64,000 nucleotides of DNA from Pseudopyrenochaeta lycopersici (GCA_003313425.1 NHZP01000065.1:227259-291258), one strand, 5' to 3'. Positions 1 to 9,760 are shown, counted from the stretch's first letter. Notes: generated by a model not told the origin, from the sequence alone. A program made the numbers and translations.

Positions 1-450
1 CAATGTCGTTTCTGCTAGGGGCAAAACAAAAACATGCCCTACCATGCTCCGTTTTTTGGTAGCACGGTGCGCTTCTATAAGTTGTTTTGACTCTCTTAGC
101 TGTGGAGCAGCGATTCTGGGTTGTATGCATAGGGTCTCAATAGTGGGACACGGCAGGCAGGATGCGTCCTCTGTTAAGGCTTCGTTCACCGTGTAGGTGT
201 TATACATATTGCGTCAAGGATTTGCGCTGTGGGAGCGTTTGGTGTATGGTACAATATAGCTGCAGAGCTAGTCTCTTGCTGGGAACGGTGAATGCCGGTT
301 GTTTGTTTCTGTTAGTACTCAGTAAATTCACAAAAAAAAATACTGAGTATTTACGTTGGAGTTACAGAGGGACGTAGTATAGTTTGTATTGGTAAGTACC
401 TATTTTACGGTTTATGTCTTTTATTTTCTGTTTCTTTAAAATAAAGTTAT
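1..450 (+). other. 3' part of a partial unit (C0), no supported gene
   Basis: No convincing gene is seen. The only open frame here, 162-377, starts without a good context and resembles nothing else in the array. Bases 125-174 are identical to 39487-39536 in the filler of unit C25, so this looks like the 3' filler of a related unit. An AATAAA signal lies at 440-445. The usual left common arm (about 200 bp) is missing, and the sequence runs straight into the junction at 451. Confidence 0.6.
440..445 (+). terminator. AATAAA polyadenylation signal
   Basis: Canonical hexamer just before the first junction. It would serve the transcript of the partial upstream unit. Confidence 0.4.
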
Positions 451-472
451 GATTCCTTTCACTAGAAAGTTG
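451..472 (+). repeat. Junction J1, right half only
   Basis: GATTCCTTT and the right stem arm CACTAGAAAGTTG are intact. The left stem arm is absent and is replaced by AATAAAGTTAT from filler. The break falls at the loop TAT|GATTCC. Confidence 0.9.
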
Positions 473-755
473 TCAAGTGGTCGAGGAGCCCCGTGCTCCT
501 TGACCCCTGACACTTTACACGTAGGCTTTGGCCGTGACTGGAGGGAACAGCGAAGCGTTAAACCACCTGGGGTTTAGGGCCATTGCCCCCTGTAAGCAAC
601 GCGAAGCACGGACGTAGCGCGAGATCATCTGGTCTCTGGGTTGCCACACCTGTTAAATCTATGATTTGATTGGTCTATGAATGTAGACATAGGGAGTGTG
701 CGTTTCTTCGCTCACTAGGGACTAGGTGCTCTTGGCATGACTTGATGGATGTCAA
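473..755 (+). repeat. Right common region of a unit (representative, C1)
   Basis: This roughly 300 bp block follows every junction. Starting from GTCAAGTGGTC it carries hairpin 1 (stem around TTGCGC or TCGCGC), a CTTTAC-TAAGC segment, a TGGAG..GAA..CG segment, hairpin 2 (here AAACCACCTGGGGTTT), a GTAAGC..GCACGGAC segment, hairpin 3 before ATTGG, the small palindrome TCTATG..CATAGA, and CTAGGGACTAG before CTTGGC and the TATA box. The stems differ in sequence between units but stay paired, so structure appears to be under selection. Whether it acts as DNA or as RNA cannot be told from sequence. Confidence 0.8.
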
Positions 756-762
756 TATATAA
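669..762 (+). promoter_or_regulatory. C1 promoter: ATTGG box to TATATAA
   Basis: Inverted CCAAT box at 669-673 and TATATAA at 756-762. The start codon at 835 is about 75 bp further on. Confidence 0.7.
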
Positions 763-834
763 GTACAACAGGTGCGCTGTTGGCACGGATGTGGTGCAGA
801 TCCCGTAAGGGACTTTTTTTTCTACTGGACTGCG

Positions 835-1602
835 ATGGAATTGCGCCGAGGAGCGGATGCTTTAGGCACGAATATATCCCCGTCTATTAGAGATGGGTTA
901 GAGGAGGGGAGCTCTTCCATGTTGTCCGTAGGGACAGAAGCAGAGTTTAACGTAGTGAGGGATCACGTATCTAGTAAGAGTCTCTTTGGTTGTCTAGAGA
1001 CTGAATTAGTTGGGCCCCTAAGTAACAGCGTAGCAGCTTTAGTGGAACTTGGAGTGTCTCTCACTTTCCACATAGACCCGCATGGCATGCGACATGGGTG
1101 GTTAACCAAAGAGAGTGGGAAACCCCCTCGACGGTGTGTGGAGGAACAACACAGGTCTTGTCTATACGAGTATGGGCGGTTTATTGCCGAGGGTGGGACT
1201 CGGCAGTCTGTCCTAGTTTTCAAGGTGGACATCCTCAGGTACGGGGTAATGCGGAGCCTGGTTGCGTTTGCGCAGCTCTCGTTAGAGGCACTTGACGTGC
1301 TTTTACAGCGCGTTATTCCTCTTATCACAACGCCGGAAGGGCAGTTAGTAGAGGCTTTTGCTGTTGATGAAGTGCTGCACTTGTTGGACAGTGGATGGTA
1401 TAGCACCAGCGTGGATTGCGGGTGCACACCAGGGAAGAGGTGTAAGCCTTGTGTATCTGTAGAGGATAGTCCGCCACGGTTTCACCGGCTAGATCGATTC
1501 TACGGCGTATGGCCGTTTGGAGAGGAAGATTGGTTTACTGGGATCAGCAGCGCCGTTGGAAAACTGGAGCCACATGGTATAGACTGGCTGAGTTGTTCGT
1601 AG
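835..1602 (+). CDS. WTKESG-family protein (C1), two exons
   Basis: Predicted as join(835..973,1037..1602), 234 aa, with a 63-nt phase-1 intron GTAAGA...GCAG. The start is the ATG in the TGCGATGG context used across the family; the frame is open upstream but has no earlier ATG. Exon 1 ends in RDHVSS. Exon 2 opens with TLVE, followed by VSLTFHID, WLTKESG, a Cys pair, LVFKVD, the helix SLEALDVLLQRVIPL, the STSVDCGC / CKPC cysteine motif, and the family ending WFTGISSAVG...WLSC. The intron length is a multiple of three and contains no stop, so the unspliced message also reads through. Function is unknown; the CxC...CxxC cluster could bind metal. Confidence 0.8.
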   Translation: MELRRGADALGTNISPSIRDGLEEGSSSMLSVGTEAEFNVVRDHVSSKSLFGCLETELVGPLSNSVAALVELGVSLTFHIDPHGMRHGWLTKESGKPPRRCVEEQHRSCLYEYGRFIAEGGTRQSVLVFKVDILRYGVMRSLVAFAQLSLEALDVLLQRVIPLITTPEGQLVEAFAVDEVLHLLDSGWYSTSVDCGCTPGKRCKPCVSVEDSPPRFHRLDRFYGVWPFGEEDWFTGISSAVGKLEPHGIDWLSCS

Positions 1603-1774
1603 GGCAGGTGTATTGTTAAGAGAGGAGGTACCCTGTTTGCCTTATGGAATGGCGTTGGTATATTTGAGTAACGGAAGTATGATATTTTATATAGGAAGGG
1701 ATAGATAGAGTGGTATTTTTCAGTTGGTATCTAGTAAGATAGTAAGTACGTGTTTTATTTTATTTGTGTTTAAA

Positions 1775-1780
1775 AATAAA
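1775..1780 (+). terminator. AATAAA polyadenylation signal (C1)
   Basis: Canonical hexamer 173 bp after the C1 stop codon and before the left common arm. Confidence 0.5.
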
Positions 1781-1844
1781 GTCGTTGTATATTGTAACAT
1801 AGACTAACTATTGTACGAGGTTTTGTAGAGAAGCAAGAACACTA

Positions 1845-2018
1845 AAGAGTTGGGGGTGCGGAGCGTTGTTGTTAAGGGTGCGAACCCTAGGATGGAAAAT
1901 CCAAAAAAAATTGGCTAAGTCCGATTTCACAGTGGCTGAAGGCCATGCAGAGTCACGCTGGGTTGCTGTGGCGCGGGGAGCGCAGACATGGGTTGTGATG
2001 GGCACGGGCCCATTCTGT
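1845..2018 (+). repeat. Left common region of a unit (representative, C1)
   Basis: This block precedes every junction. Its parts are a GCGGAGC..TTAAGGGTG segment, GGATGGAA, a run of A residues, TTGGCTAAGTCC, a GTGGCTG..(G/A)GCCATG or CAGTCACG hairpin, a GTGGCGCG(n)CGCGCA hairpin, and GGCACGGGCCC. Three sub-types exist across the array. The commonest has these GC hairpins. A second has AAAAAAAAGTTGTCAATTGCCC (for example 34995-35015). A third has a GCTGAAAAATTTTTCAGC hairpin (for example 31921-31938). Confidence 0.75.
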
Positions 2019-2061
2019 CAACTTTCGAGTGCTATATATGATTCCTTTCACTAGAAAGTTG
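2019..2061 (+). repeat. Junction stem-loop J2 (short loop)
   Basis: Left arm CAACTTTCGAGTG, loop CTATATATGATTCCTTT, right arm CACTAGAAAGTTG. Confidence 0.9.
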
Positions 2062-2269
2062 TCAAGTGGTCACCAGCCTCGTGCTGGTTACCCTTGCCAC
2101 TTTACCGTTAAGCAGGGCCTGCTATTGGAGATAGCACCGGAGGGTTAGGCTTTTTAAAGCCTAGAGGCGCTGCCCCCTGTAAGCGCTAGCCTTTTTGTCA
2201 CGTGGAGGCGGGAACACATGGAGTGGGCGGTTCATCGCTTGTTATGGAATGATCTTCTCTTGGCGTAGT

Positions 2270-2302
2270 CCAATTGCTGGATAGACGCTTTTCAATATAA
2301 AA
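2270..2302 (+). promoter_or_regulatory. C2 promoter: CCAAT box and TATAAAA
   Basis: This unit has a shortened common region without hairpin 3. A direct CCAAT at 2270-2274 replaces the usual ATTGG, and TATAAAA is at 2296-2302. C37 is identical and C41 has the same shortened region. Confidence 0.6.
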
Positions 2303-2445
2303 GTGGTTTGCGCCACTGTGCAATCACGCAAGGAGTGCGTTAAGGTATGTCCTTTTTTTCTTCGGGAGCGAAGGGTATGGAGTTAATATGATGAAGCTTA
2401 GATAAGCGTCATACGACAGTACATGTTGTACATAGCTTAGGTGCG

Positions 2446-3191
2446 ATGGATCGCTCTACGGAGTGTTGTGGCAGCGGGAGCGTGGCATCTATTACTTCAG
2501 GTGTGCCGGTAGGGCCGCTTTCCACAGTGGATACGCTGAAGTTGTTAGAGGTGTATCTCAACGGTTTGTATCGTAGTGCGCCGGCTGGCCAGTCGCTAAT
2601 GGAGTCACAGACTTTGTGGTACGGTCTGTGTCTGTGACCTGCGTAGCTCGTGCAGAGTCTGTACAGTGGTGGCTCAACAAGGAGAGCGGGCAGCTGCCCC
2701 AGCGTTGTCGGGAGACAGAATGTTCGAGTTGTGTATGGGATGAAGCTCGACAGCCTTATCCAACAGCGTATCTTGCTGTTGTTTTTGTCATTGACAGCCA
2801 ACAACCGGAGGTTTGTCTTGCGGAGCTTTCTACGTATAGCGTGTGTAATCTACTTGGGCGAGTATTGCCCCAATGGGATGTTGTGGCTTCGTCAGCGGAC
2901 GCGGCGCAGCTTATGTCGTCGTTCTTGTCAAGAGGTGGATACGGGGTGTCTACAGAGTGTGACTGTAGTCCATTAGCCGCTGTTTGTCAGGCTTGCCGAA
3001 GTAACGTAGGAAGCGGAGCGATGTGGGTGTGGCGGAATGGATTTACAGGTGTATATCCGTGTCCAGAGCGGAGGTGGTTTACTGGGGTTACAGATGCGCT
3101 CGATATCCCGAAGGTGAGAGATATTACTAAGTTCCCGTGGCTTAGTTGTTGTTTTACTACATCTACAGGGTCTGTGTATGGAGTACCATAG
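2446..3191 (+). CDS. Divergent WTKESG-family protein (C2)
   Basis: Predicted as join(2446..2563,2611..3191), 232 aa. The acceptor GTCACAG at 2610 matches the family position and gives FVVRSVSVTC. The donor (G|GTTTGT) is weak, so the exon 1 end is uncertain. Exon 1 lacks the usual VRRH ending. Exon 2 has WWLNKESGQLPQRC (N replaces T), VFVIDS in place of KVD, a shortened middle, STECDCS and CQAC cysteines, and WFTGVTDALD before the ending WLSC. It is one of the more diverged family members. Unit C37 (57237-58805) is an exact copy by eye. Confidence 0.6.
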
Positions 3192-3480
3192 GAGTTTAGG
3201 GTGTTCACTATGTTGTGTAGGTTTACACTATGACAGTGTCGACATGAGTATGGGCGGCATGCAATTTACTATTGTGTTAATTTTGTACGTATGTAGAATG
3301 TCTTCCTATGTAATATCAGAGTGTAGTATTAATGATACTTATTTTAAGTGTTTGTGATGCAGAGCAGTCTGCGTATTTTACAAGTAATCGGAAAGCTCGT
3401 TTTTTTCAGCTGTTGTCTGTATGTTATGGTCGTGGTAACTATGGAATGTTTTTGTTGGATGGACGATGTTTTGAAAAATC
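3192..3480 (+). other. C2 3' filler
   Basis: T-rich, with scattered stops in all frames. No gene, RNA or repeat seen before the left common arm. Confidence 0.5.
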
Positions 3481-3577
3481 AATCGTCGAAAATTGGCTAA
3501 GTCCATTTTGTTGTGGCTGGAGGGCCATGTTGGGTCACCTGGGGGTGTGGCGCAGATTGTGCGCACGGGGCAGAAAT

Positions 3578-3630
3578 CAACTTTTCTAGTGTGGCGCAGC
3601 CTATATATGATTCCTTTCACTAGAAAGTTG
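3578..3630 (+). repeat. Junction stem-loop J3 (long loop)
   Basis: Left arm CAACTTTTCTAGTG, inner hairpin GGCGCAGCC, loop TATATATGATTCCTTT, right arm CACTAGAAAGTTG. Confidence 0.9.
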
Positions 3631-3640
3631 TCAAGTGGTC

Positions 3641-3845
3641 AGGAGCCTTGCGCTCCTTACCCCTGACACTTTACACCTAAGCAGGGCCTGTGACTGGAGG
3701 GAACAGCGAAGCGGTAGGCTTTTTAAAGCCTAGGGGCCATGCACGCTTAAGTAACACGAAGCACGGACTGTGTGAGTCAGATGACGCTGGGTTACCCGTG
3801 GGTGGCACTCCTGCCCCCACTCCGTCCTCAATCAGTTGTCTGATT
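3641..3845 (+). other. Covarying hairpins of the common region (C3 example)
   Basis: Hairpin 1 is AGGAGCCTTGCGCTCCT at 3641-3657. Hairpin 2 is AGGCTTTTTAAAGCCT at 3716-3731. Hairpin 3 is AATCAGTTGTCTGATT at 3830-3845 and overlaps the ATTGG box. Other units have different bases but the same pairing, for example ACCAGCC/GCTGGT and GGCAGCC/GCTGCC for hairpin 1. Confidence 0.75.
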
Positions 3846-3937
3846 GGTCTATAGCTATAGACGCATGGAATGTGCATTTGGTTGCTCACTAGGGACTAGC
3901 ATTTCTTGGCGAAGACAGCATGGACATGAATATATCA
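3843..3937 (+). promoter_or_regulatory. C3 promoter: ATTGG box to TATATCA
   Basis: ATTGG at 3843-3847; weak TATA (TATATCA) at 3931-3937. Confidence 0.6.
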
Positions 3938-4012
3938 CACGAACAGAGAATCTGTGTTCACGGATGTGCTTCACTTCCTCAAGGGTTTGTTTTCTTCTTG
4001 TATTACCGCGCG

Positions 4013-4795
4013 ATGGAGTCGCAAGCCGGGCAGGGCACTGGCAATGCGGAGGCTGTTTCTGCTATAAGCTTCTTGTCTCTTCTAGAAGCGTTGGAGGAAG
4101 GAAGTTTTTTCCTATTGTCTGTAGAGACAGGTGCGGAGCGGCAATGCGTGAGAGGTCACGTGCATAGTCAGTGTCTTTTTTCCCACTCGTCTTCTAAAAC
4201 TGACGGAGTAGCAGCGCTAGTGGAACGCGGGATGTCTCTCACAATCTTCTTGGATTTGTCGGGGAGACAATCTTGGTGGGTAACTAAAGAAAGTGGACGA
4301 CTCTCTCAACAGTGTGTGGAGCAACAGCATATATTTTGTCTAAAAGATTATAAGGAACTTAGTGCCGAAGGTGGGACCCGGCAGTCGCTCCTGGTCCTCA
4401 AGGTGGATGCACTCCACCCGGATGGGGTGGTCGAGAGCCAGGTTGCTTTTGCGCAGCTCTCGGTAGAGGCACTCGATGTGGTCGTGGAACGCATAGTACC
4501 CCTTCTCATCCTACCAGAAGGGCAGAGGGCGGATACTTTTATGACGTCTTCTATATTGTTGTACTCGTTGGACAATGGGTGGTACAGTACGTGTGTCGAT
4601 TGCGCATGTACGGCGCGTAGAAAGTGTGAGCCTTGTGCGTATGTACAATTTTTTAAGGCTAGGTTTGTTCGAGTAGATGAATTTTCCGGGGTACGGCCAT
4701 GTAGAGAGTCGTATTGGTTTACTGGGATCAGTGACGCTGTGGGAGCAGTACTACCATCGGGAAGGAACTGGTTGAGTTGCACTCGTTTTTGGTAA
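4013..4795 (+). CDS. WTKESG-family protein (C3)
   Basis: Predicted as join(4013..4166,4215..4795), 244 aa. The start is the ATG of GCGATGGAGTCGC. The intron is only 48 nt and has a non-canonical donor (GTCAGT); it is in frame, so unspliced RNA also reads through and splicing may be weak here. Domains in order are MESQAGQ, LEALEEGS, TLVERGMSLT, WWVTKESG, the Cys pair, LLVLKVD, the SVEALDVVVERIVPLL helix, VDCACTARRKCEPC, FSGVRPCRESYWFTGISDAVG and WLSC. Its 3' third is nearly identical to parts of C4 and C24, which suggests gene conversion. Function unknown. Confidence 0.8.
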   Translation: MESQAGQGTGNAEAVSAISFLSLLEALEEGSFFLLSVETGAERQCVRGHVHSQCLFSHSSSKTDGVAALVERGMSLTIFLDLSGRQSWWVTKESGRLSQQCVEQQHIFCLKDYKELSAEGGTRQSLLVLKVDALHPDGVVESQVAFAQLSVEALDVVVERIVPLLILPEGQRADTFMTSSILLYSLDNGWYSTCVDCACTARRKCEPCAYVQFFKARFVRVDEFSGVRPCRESYWFTGISDAVGAVLPSGRNWLSCTRFW

Positions 4796-5144
4796 GAATA
4801 TCGTGATGGTAAGAGTACGTAGTCCCTGTGTCCATGTAATGGTAATAATATATCTCAGTAGGATACAAAAAGTATCAAGTCCATATGGTATGTTATAGTA
4901 AAGTATATTATGGTAAGTGTATTTACTTTTTTACATATAGTTGCTAACATGGTAATGGTAGGGTGATGAGAACAAAAAAATGAACAATGGTAGTGCGGAG
5001 CTTCATTAGTAAGGGTGTGGGCGCCCTTGGGATGGAGCACCATCTCCAAAGAAAAAAAAAATGCGTAAGTCCATTTTCCGTGTGGCTGGAGGGCACGCCG
5101 AGTCAGCAGGAGATGTGGCACATGGGGGGGCACGGGCCCCGACT

Positions 5145-5198
5145 CAACTTTCTAGTGTGGCGTTTTGCCTATATATGATTCCTTTCACTAGAAAGTTG
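5145..5198 (+). repeat. Junction stem-loop J4 (long loop)
   Basis: CAACTTTCTAGTG paired with CACTAGAAAGTTG; inner hairpin GGCGTTTTGCC. Confidence 0.9.
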
Positions 5199-5410
5199 TC
5201 AAGTGGTCAGGAGCCTTGCGCTCCTTGACCCCTGACACTTTACCTTAAGGTTTGCCCACGACTGGAGGGAGTAGCGAAGTGTTAGTCTCTTTAGAGGCTA
5301 GAGGCAAAGACCCTTGTAAGCCTACAAAAGCACGGACGGTGCGGGTCATCTGACTGTTGTGGGCACGTGGGAGGCACCCTTGCCCCCACACCATCTAAAT
5401 CTATGATTTG

Positions 5411-5507
5411 ATTGGTCTATGAACATAGACACAGGGAGTGAGCTTTTGGTTACTTACTAGGGACTAGGTGGTCTTGGCAAAGACAGGATGGATATCACGG
5501 TATATAA
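5411..5507 (+). promoter_or_regulatory. C4 promoter: ATTGG box to TATATAA
   Basis: ATTGG at 5411-5415; TATATAA at 5501-5507. Confidence 0.7.
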
Positions 5508-5580
5508 CAACAGAGGATCTGTGTTCATGGACATGTGGCATGGCCTCGAAGGGATTCTTTTCTTTTTGTATCACCCTGCG

Positions 5581-6380
5581 ATGGAGTCGCAAACCGGGCA
5601 GGGCACTGGCTATGCGGAGGCAGACATGACAAGTGTCCTTCCATTACGAATAGATGGGTTGCAGGAAGGAAGCCCTTCCGCATTGTCCGTAGGGACAGAA
5701 GCAGAGTTTAACGTAGTGAGGGATCACGTGTCCTGTAGGTGTCTCTTTCTGTTTACGTAGACACGGAAGAAGTTGGGCCCTTCCCAACTAACCTCATCAC
5801 AGTGCTGGTAGAGCATCATGTGTCTCTCACGCTCACCATAAATGCGTCGGGAAGACAAGCTTGGTGGTTCACCAAAGAGAGCGGACGCCTTCCTATCCAA
5901 TGTGTAAAGGAGGAACACACGTTTTGTCTGAGAGAGTACGGTCAGTTCATTGCCGATGGTGGGACTCGGCAGTCGCTCCTGGTCCTCAAGGTGGAGGCGG
6001 TCCGTCGGGATGGTGAACTGTGGAGCCTTGTTTCATTTGCGCAGCTTTCGGTAGAGACACTGGATGTTCTCTTGCAGCGGATCCTACCCCTTCTAATACT
6101 GCCGCCGGGGCAGATGGTAGAGGCCTTTACGGCGTCTATGTTGTTGTATTCCTTACAGGATGGATGGTATAATACGCGGGTGGACTGCGCATGTACTCTC
6201 AACTGGATATGTGAGCCTTGTGTGTATGCACATGGTGTTTCATCAAGGTTTGTTCGAGTAGATGAATTTTCCGGGGTACGGCCATGTAGAGAGTCGCCTT
6301 GGTTCGCTGGAATCAGTGACGCTGTGGGAGCAGTACTACCGTCTGGCAGGAACTGGTTGAGTTGCACTCGTTCTTGGTAA
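5581..6380 (+). CDS. WTKESG-family protein (C4)
   Basis: Predicted as join(5581..5734,5803..6380), 243 aa. The frame breaks between the two parts, and a 68-nt phase-1 intron (GTAGGT...TCACAG) restores it exactly, so this unit is good evidence for splicing. The start ATG sits inside the inverted repeat TGCGATGGAGTCGCA (5577-5591). Exon 1 is MESQTGQ...VGTEAEFNVVRDHVS, shared almost verbatim with C1. Exon 2 has LLVEHHVSLT, WWFTKESG, the ETLDVLLQRILPLL helix, VDCACTLNWICEPC and WFAGISDAVG...WLSC. Confidence 0.87.
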
Positions 6381-6737
6381 GGTGGTTACCTGTAGGTTCC
6401 TCTTCTTGTCTCTATGTATATGGCGTATACGAAAGTAATAGTGTGTATACTATGAGGATATATTATACATTATGTATCAGGTTCATTTAGTACATTATTG
6501 TAAGTGTATTTATTTTTTTCACATATAGTTGCTAAGATGGTAATGGCAGGGCTCTTCTGGAAACGAAGAAGTTGTGGTGCGCAGCTTGGTCAGTAAGGGT
6601 GGGAGCCCTTCAGATGGAAATTCGTAAAAAATTGGCTAAGTCCACAGGAACTGTGGCTGGAGGGGCACGCCGAGTCAGGTTGGCTGTGGCTCGGGGAGCG
6701 CAGACATGGGTCGTTTTTGGGCACGGGCCCCCTCCGA

Positions 6738-6780
6738 CAACTTTCGAGTGCTATATATGATTCCTTTCACTAGAAAGTTG
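6738..6780 (+). repeat. Junction stem-loop J5 (short loop)
   Basis: Left arm CAACTTTCGAGTG, loop CTATATATGATTCCTTT, right arm invariant. Confidence 0.9.
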
Positions 6781-6994
6781 TCAAGTGGTCACCAGCCTTG
6801 CGCTGGAGACCCTCGACACTTTACCTGTAAGCAGAGCCTGTGAGTGGAGGGAACAACGGAGTGTTAAACTAGAATTAGTTTAGAGGCGCTGCACGCTTAA
6901 GTAACACGCAGCACGGACCGTGTGAGTCAGATGACTGCAGGGTTACCCGTGGGAGGCACCCCTGCCCCCACAACACGGTCAGACTGAAGTTCTG

Positions 6995-7088
6995 ATTGGT
7001 CTATGGACATAGATTCATGGAATGGGCACTCCGCTGCTCCCTAGGGACTAGGTGCTCTTGGCGTTGCGCAAGACAGAGATCTATATAG
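6995..7088 (+). promoter_or_regulatory. C5 promoter: ATTGG box to TATATAG
   Basis: ATTGG at 6995-6999; TATATAG at 7082-7088. Confidence 0.65.
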
Positions 7089-7198
7089 GAGGGGAGCCCG
7101 CTCACAGAGTACTGAGACGCAGGGAGTGCGTGTTTCGGAGACAGTTGTTGAAGGTTGTTTTACTTTGAAAACAGCATTTGTAGTACGCAGAGGGGCGG

Positions 7199-7797
7199 AT
7201 GGCTGGACGGCACAGCACCAGCGTGGAATGCCTACGTTTACCCCGGGCAAGTTCGGGGGCGAGAGCGTGGCGACGGTTTGGCGAAGCACATCGAAGATTA
7301 ACAACAACGGAGTGTTTCTTGCTGCAAACTATACAGGCTGTATATCCAGTTAGTGGTAGCAACTCGTCCACGTCTGTGCTCGACACAACACGACTAGGTG
7401 TGTGGCGGTATGTATCACGTAGTGTCCTGCCAGTGGAGCGTGTGCTTATACAACAGTTTTTTTCAGAGGACGGATTCGTCTCTTGTTGTCGCATTTATCG
7501 ATATGTGGTGCATATCTGGAGGATCATGAGAGAAGATGGTTGCATGCTCGTGTTAACGGCTTTAGGGATCGAGTTGCAGAGTTGGTAGGCAGCAGTAGTC
7601 TGTATGCGCAGTATACGGTTTCTTGGAGAGACCAGTTGGATTCTCTCGTGCAGGACGGAAGTCGGCGTTTACCACTCGGAGAGTTATCCCTAGATGCTGT
7701 ATTGGCAAGGCAAAGAAACGCTGTTAGTCCGCAAGGGCGTAATTCTCGTGTGCACGATCTCGAAGAGGTAGAGAATGATTATAGTACTACACATTAG
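7199..7797 (+). CDS. Unknown protein (C5), two exons
   Basis: Not recognised. Predicted as join(7199..7407,7467..7797), 179 aa. The 59-nt intron has a strong GTATGT donor and a polypyrimidine TTTTTTTTCAG acceptor in matching phase 2. It joins two frames that are each open on only one side. The N-terminal part is Arg/Ser/Thr-rich. The C-terminal part is helical and charged (YLEDHERRWLHARV, FRDRVAEL, WRDQLDSL) and ends in an acidic stretch. It has no WTKESG motif and no paralogue in this window. Coding length is short, so the unit reaches standard size with filler at 7798-8120. Confidence 0.7.
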
Positions 7798-8120
7798 ATC
7801 TTTTGTAGATCTTGTTATTTGCTATGGTGGTCGCGGACTGCGTTACGATCTGGGTGAGGCATGGTATGTGTTTTATGCTATGTGTTAGTATCTATTGTAG
7901 GAACACGTACATTTGTTTAAGGTACGTATGTAACGTTCTATCGAGAGTAAGGTAAGTAATAACATTCCTTCTGCTAGGTATGTAGTTAGTATTAAGTATG
8001 CTTTAACCATGTTACTAGGTTGCTTTATAGGATGTACATATCTATACATAATTATAGTTGTACGTTTAATTTTCCTGGAAATAAGTACTACTGTAGTAAA
8101 GGTAGGGTTATTGCGAAGAA
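7798..8120 (+). other. C5 3' filler with AATAAA
   Basis: AT-rich, no gene seen. AATAAA at 8119-8124 may be the polyadenylation signal. Confidence 0.5.
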
Positions 8121-8308
8121 TAAAGAATTTGTATGGCAGAGCTTGGTTAGTAAGGGCTCCCACCCTTAGGATGGAATATCGAACATCCATTCTTCTCAAA
8201 AAAATGGCGAAGTCCAATTGTGTGTGGCTGGAAGACAGGCTGAGTCAGATGGGGGCTGTGGCGCGTTCTGCGCACAGACGGGTTGTGATGGGCACGGGCC
8301 CATTCTCT

Positions 8309-8351
8309 CAACTTTCGAGTGCTATATATGATTCCTTTCACTAGAAAGTTG
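8309..8351 (+). repeat. Junction stem-loop J6 (short loop)
   Basis: Left arm CAACTTTCGAGTG; right arm invariant. Confidence 0.9.
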
Positions 8352-8543
8352 TCAAGTGGTCAGGAGCCTTGCGCTCCTTGACCCCTGACACTTTACACGT
8401 ATGCGTTGCCACGACTGGAGGGAGTACCGAAGGGTTAAACTAGAATTAGTTTAGAGGCATAAGCCCCTGTAAGCAGAGCAGAGCACGGACGTGGCGTGTC
8501 AGATGACGCTGCTGTGCCGCATTTTCTTTCAATCAGGCTTCTG

Positions 8544-8637
8544 ATTGGGCTATGGACATAGACGCAGGGACGGGGCAGCCCATTGCCTGCTAGGGACTAG
8601 GTGGTCTTGGCATTGCGCAAGGCAGAGATGTATATAA
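8544..8637 (+). promoter_or_regulatory. C6 promoter: ATTGG box to TATATAA
   Basis: ATTGG at 8544-8548; TATATAA at 8631-8637. Confidence 0.7.
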
Positions 8638-8779
8638 CATGAACAGTGGAGCTGTTGTAACGGAGTGTTCTACACAATGTAGTTTTTTTTTTTACGTTGC
8701 GGTAGCCGTACTTCCTGGGAAGGATACCATCGTTGGTAGGTCGAACACGTAACGTCACGTGTGAGTTCCCAAGAGAGAG

Positions 8780-9480
8780 ATGGTTCTCGAAGGGTGTGCA
8801 GAGTGTATAGACCCGTTGGTGTCTGGTAGTAAGGCGGAGCCTTTTGTAGGGACAGAAAGCCAAATTCAAGGGGTGCGGATGCACATTCAACGTATGTGGA
8901 TGTTCTCTTCCCGAGTTGGGGTCCCCCAACTAACAGTTGTGTAGATCTTGTGGAACAGAAGACTTCTGTGACTTGCCATGTGAAGCGGGATGGTGAACAG
9001 GTTTGGTGGCTTACCGTCCCACCCAGCGTCAGTTCTGAGGGCTTGGAGAGCTGTGATTGTCTCAGGCGGGGGCGCATCTGTGGGCCGTTCTCACGGCTTT
9101 TGTTGCAGGTGGAGACCGTAAAACCGGATGGCACCCCACGTCGCATGGTTGCGTTTGGGGATCTTTCGGTGGAGGCGCTGGATGCGGTTGTAACGGGTGT
9201 TTTGCCGCGTCTTGTGCAGCAGGATGGGGCCCTGCTTGGGAACTCAGTCAAGGTGATGGAGTTTTTTGAGACACGCTTGGCAGGTCTAGGGTCTCCGCAG
9301 ATATCGGAGGAACCACCATCTCTCAAAAAAATGGCTAAGTCCATTTTCCTTGGTGCCCGTGGGTTTACGGCGTGTGATCGCTGTGTAGAGAGCGTTGCGC
9401 GAGCTTTTGAGGTAGCTTTGGCCGCGGAATTGTCGCCTCCGCTCCCCAACCATACTGTATCATTAACACGACGGATGTAG
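8780..9480 (+). CDS. WTKESG-family protein with replaced C-terminus (C6)
   Basis: Predicted as join(8780..8891,8945..9480), 215 aa, with a 53-nt phase-1 intron GTATGT...TGTAG. Exon 1 has the typical VGTESQIQGVR...HIQ ending. Exon 2 begins HLVEQKTSVTCHV, but the WW motif is followed by LTVPPS rather than LTKESG. The SVEALDAVVTGVLPRLV helix is present. The standard C-terminal half (CxC...CxxC, WFxGISDAVG, WLSC) is missing. At about 9310-9350 the reading frame crosses CTCAAAAAAATGGCTAAGTCC, a piece of the left common region that normally lies near the next junction, then continues into an unrelated tail ending TRRM. This is a chimera, possibly non-functional. Confidence 0.65.
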
Positions 9481-9760
9481 TCTGGCTGTTGTAACGAACA
9501 GTGGTAATATTTGTGAGTAGTAGAGAGGATGTTCTTTAGTTATGGATATACAAGGAGGGCGGTAGCATGTGGAGGATTGTGCGCAATGTTTTTATTTTGT
9601 CGCTCTTTTTGTTTTCTTAACTTCTTTTTCTAAGACAAAAGTTGTACGCAGGAATGAGTGCTGACTGTATTATGTAGGTGTTATTGGATTGTGCGAACAA
9701 TGCATTATTATTTATACCGAAGCTATATTGTGGGGGGTGTCGACCCTGTTGATGTTCCAT
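9481..9760 (+). other. C6 3' filler
   Basis: T-rich. No gene seen. Confidence 0.45.

Noticed and set aside
473..640. tRNA or other known structural RNA in the common region
   Set aside because: Hairpins are clear, but no cloverleaf, A/B box pair or known RNA family signature was recognised.
8670..9449. Long antisense open frames on the minus strand (also 25928-26680, 29062-29814, 21226-21603, 44781-45371)
   Set aside because: They mirror + strand genes or common regions, lack TATA/ATTGG promoters on that strand and show no conserved motifs of their own.
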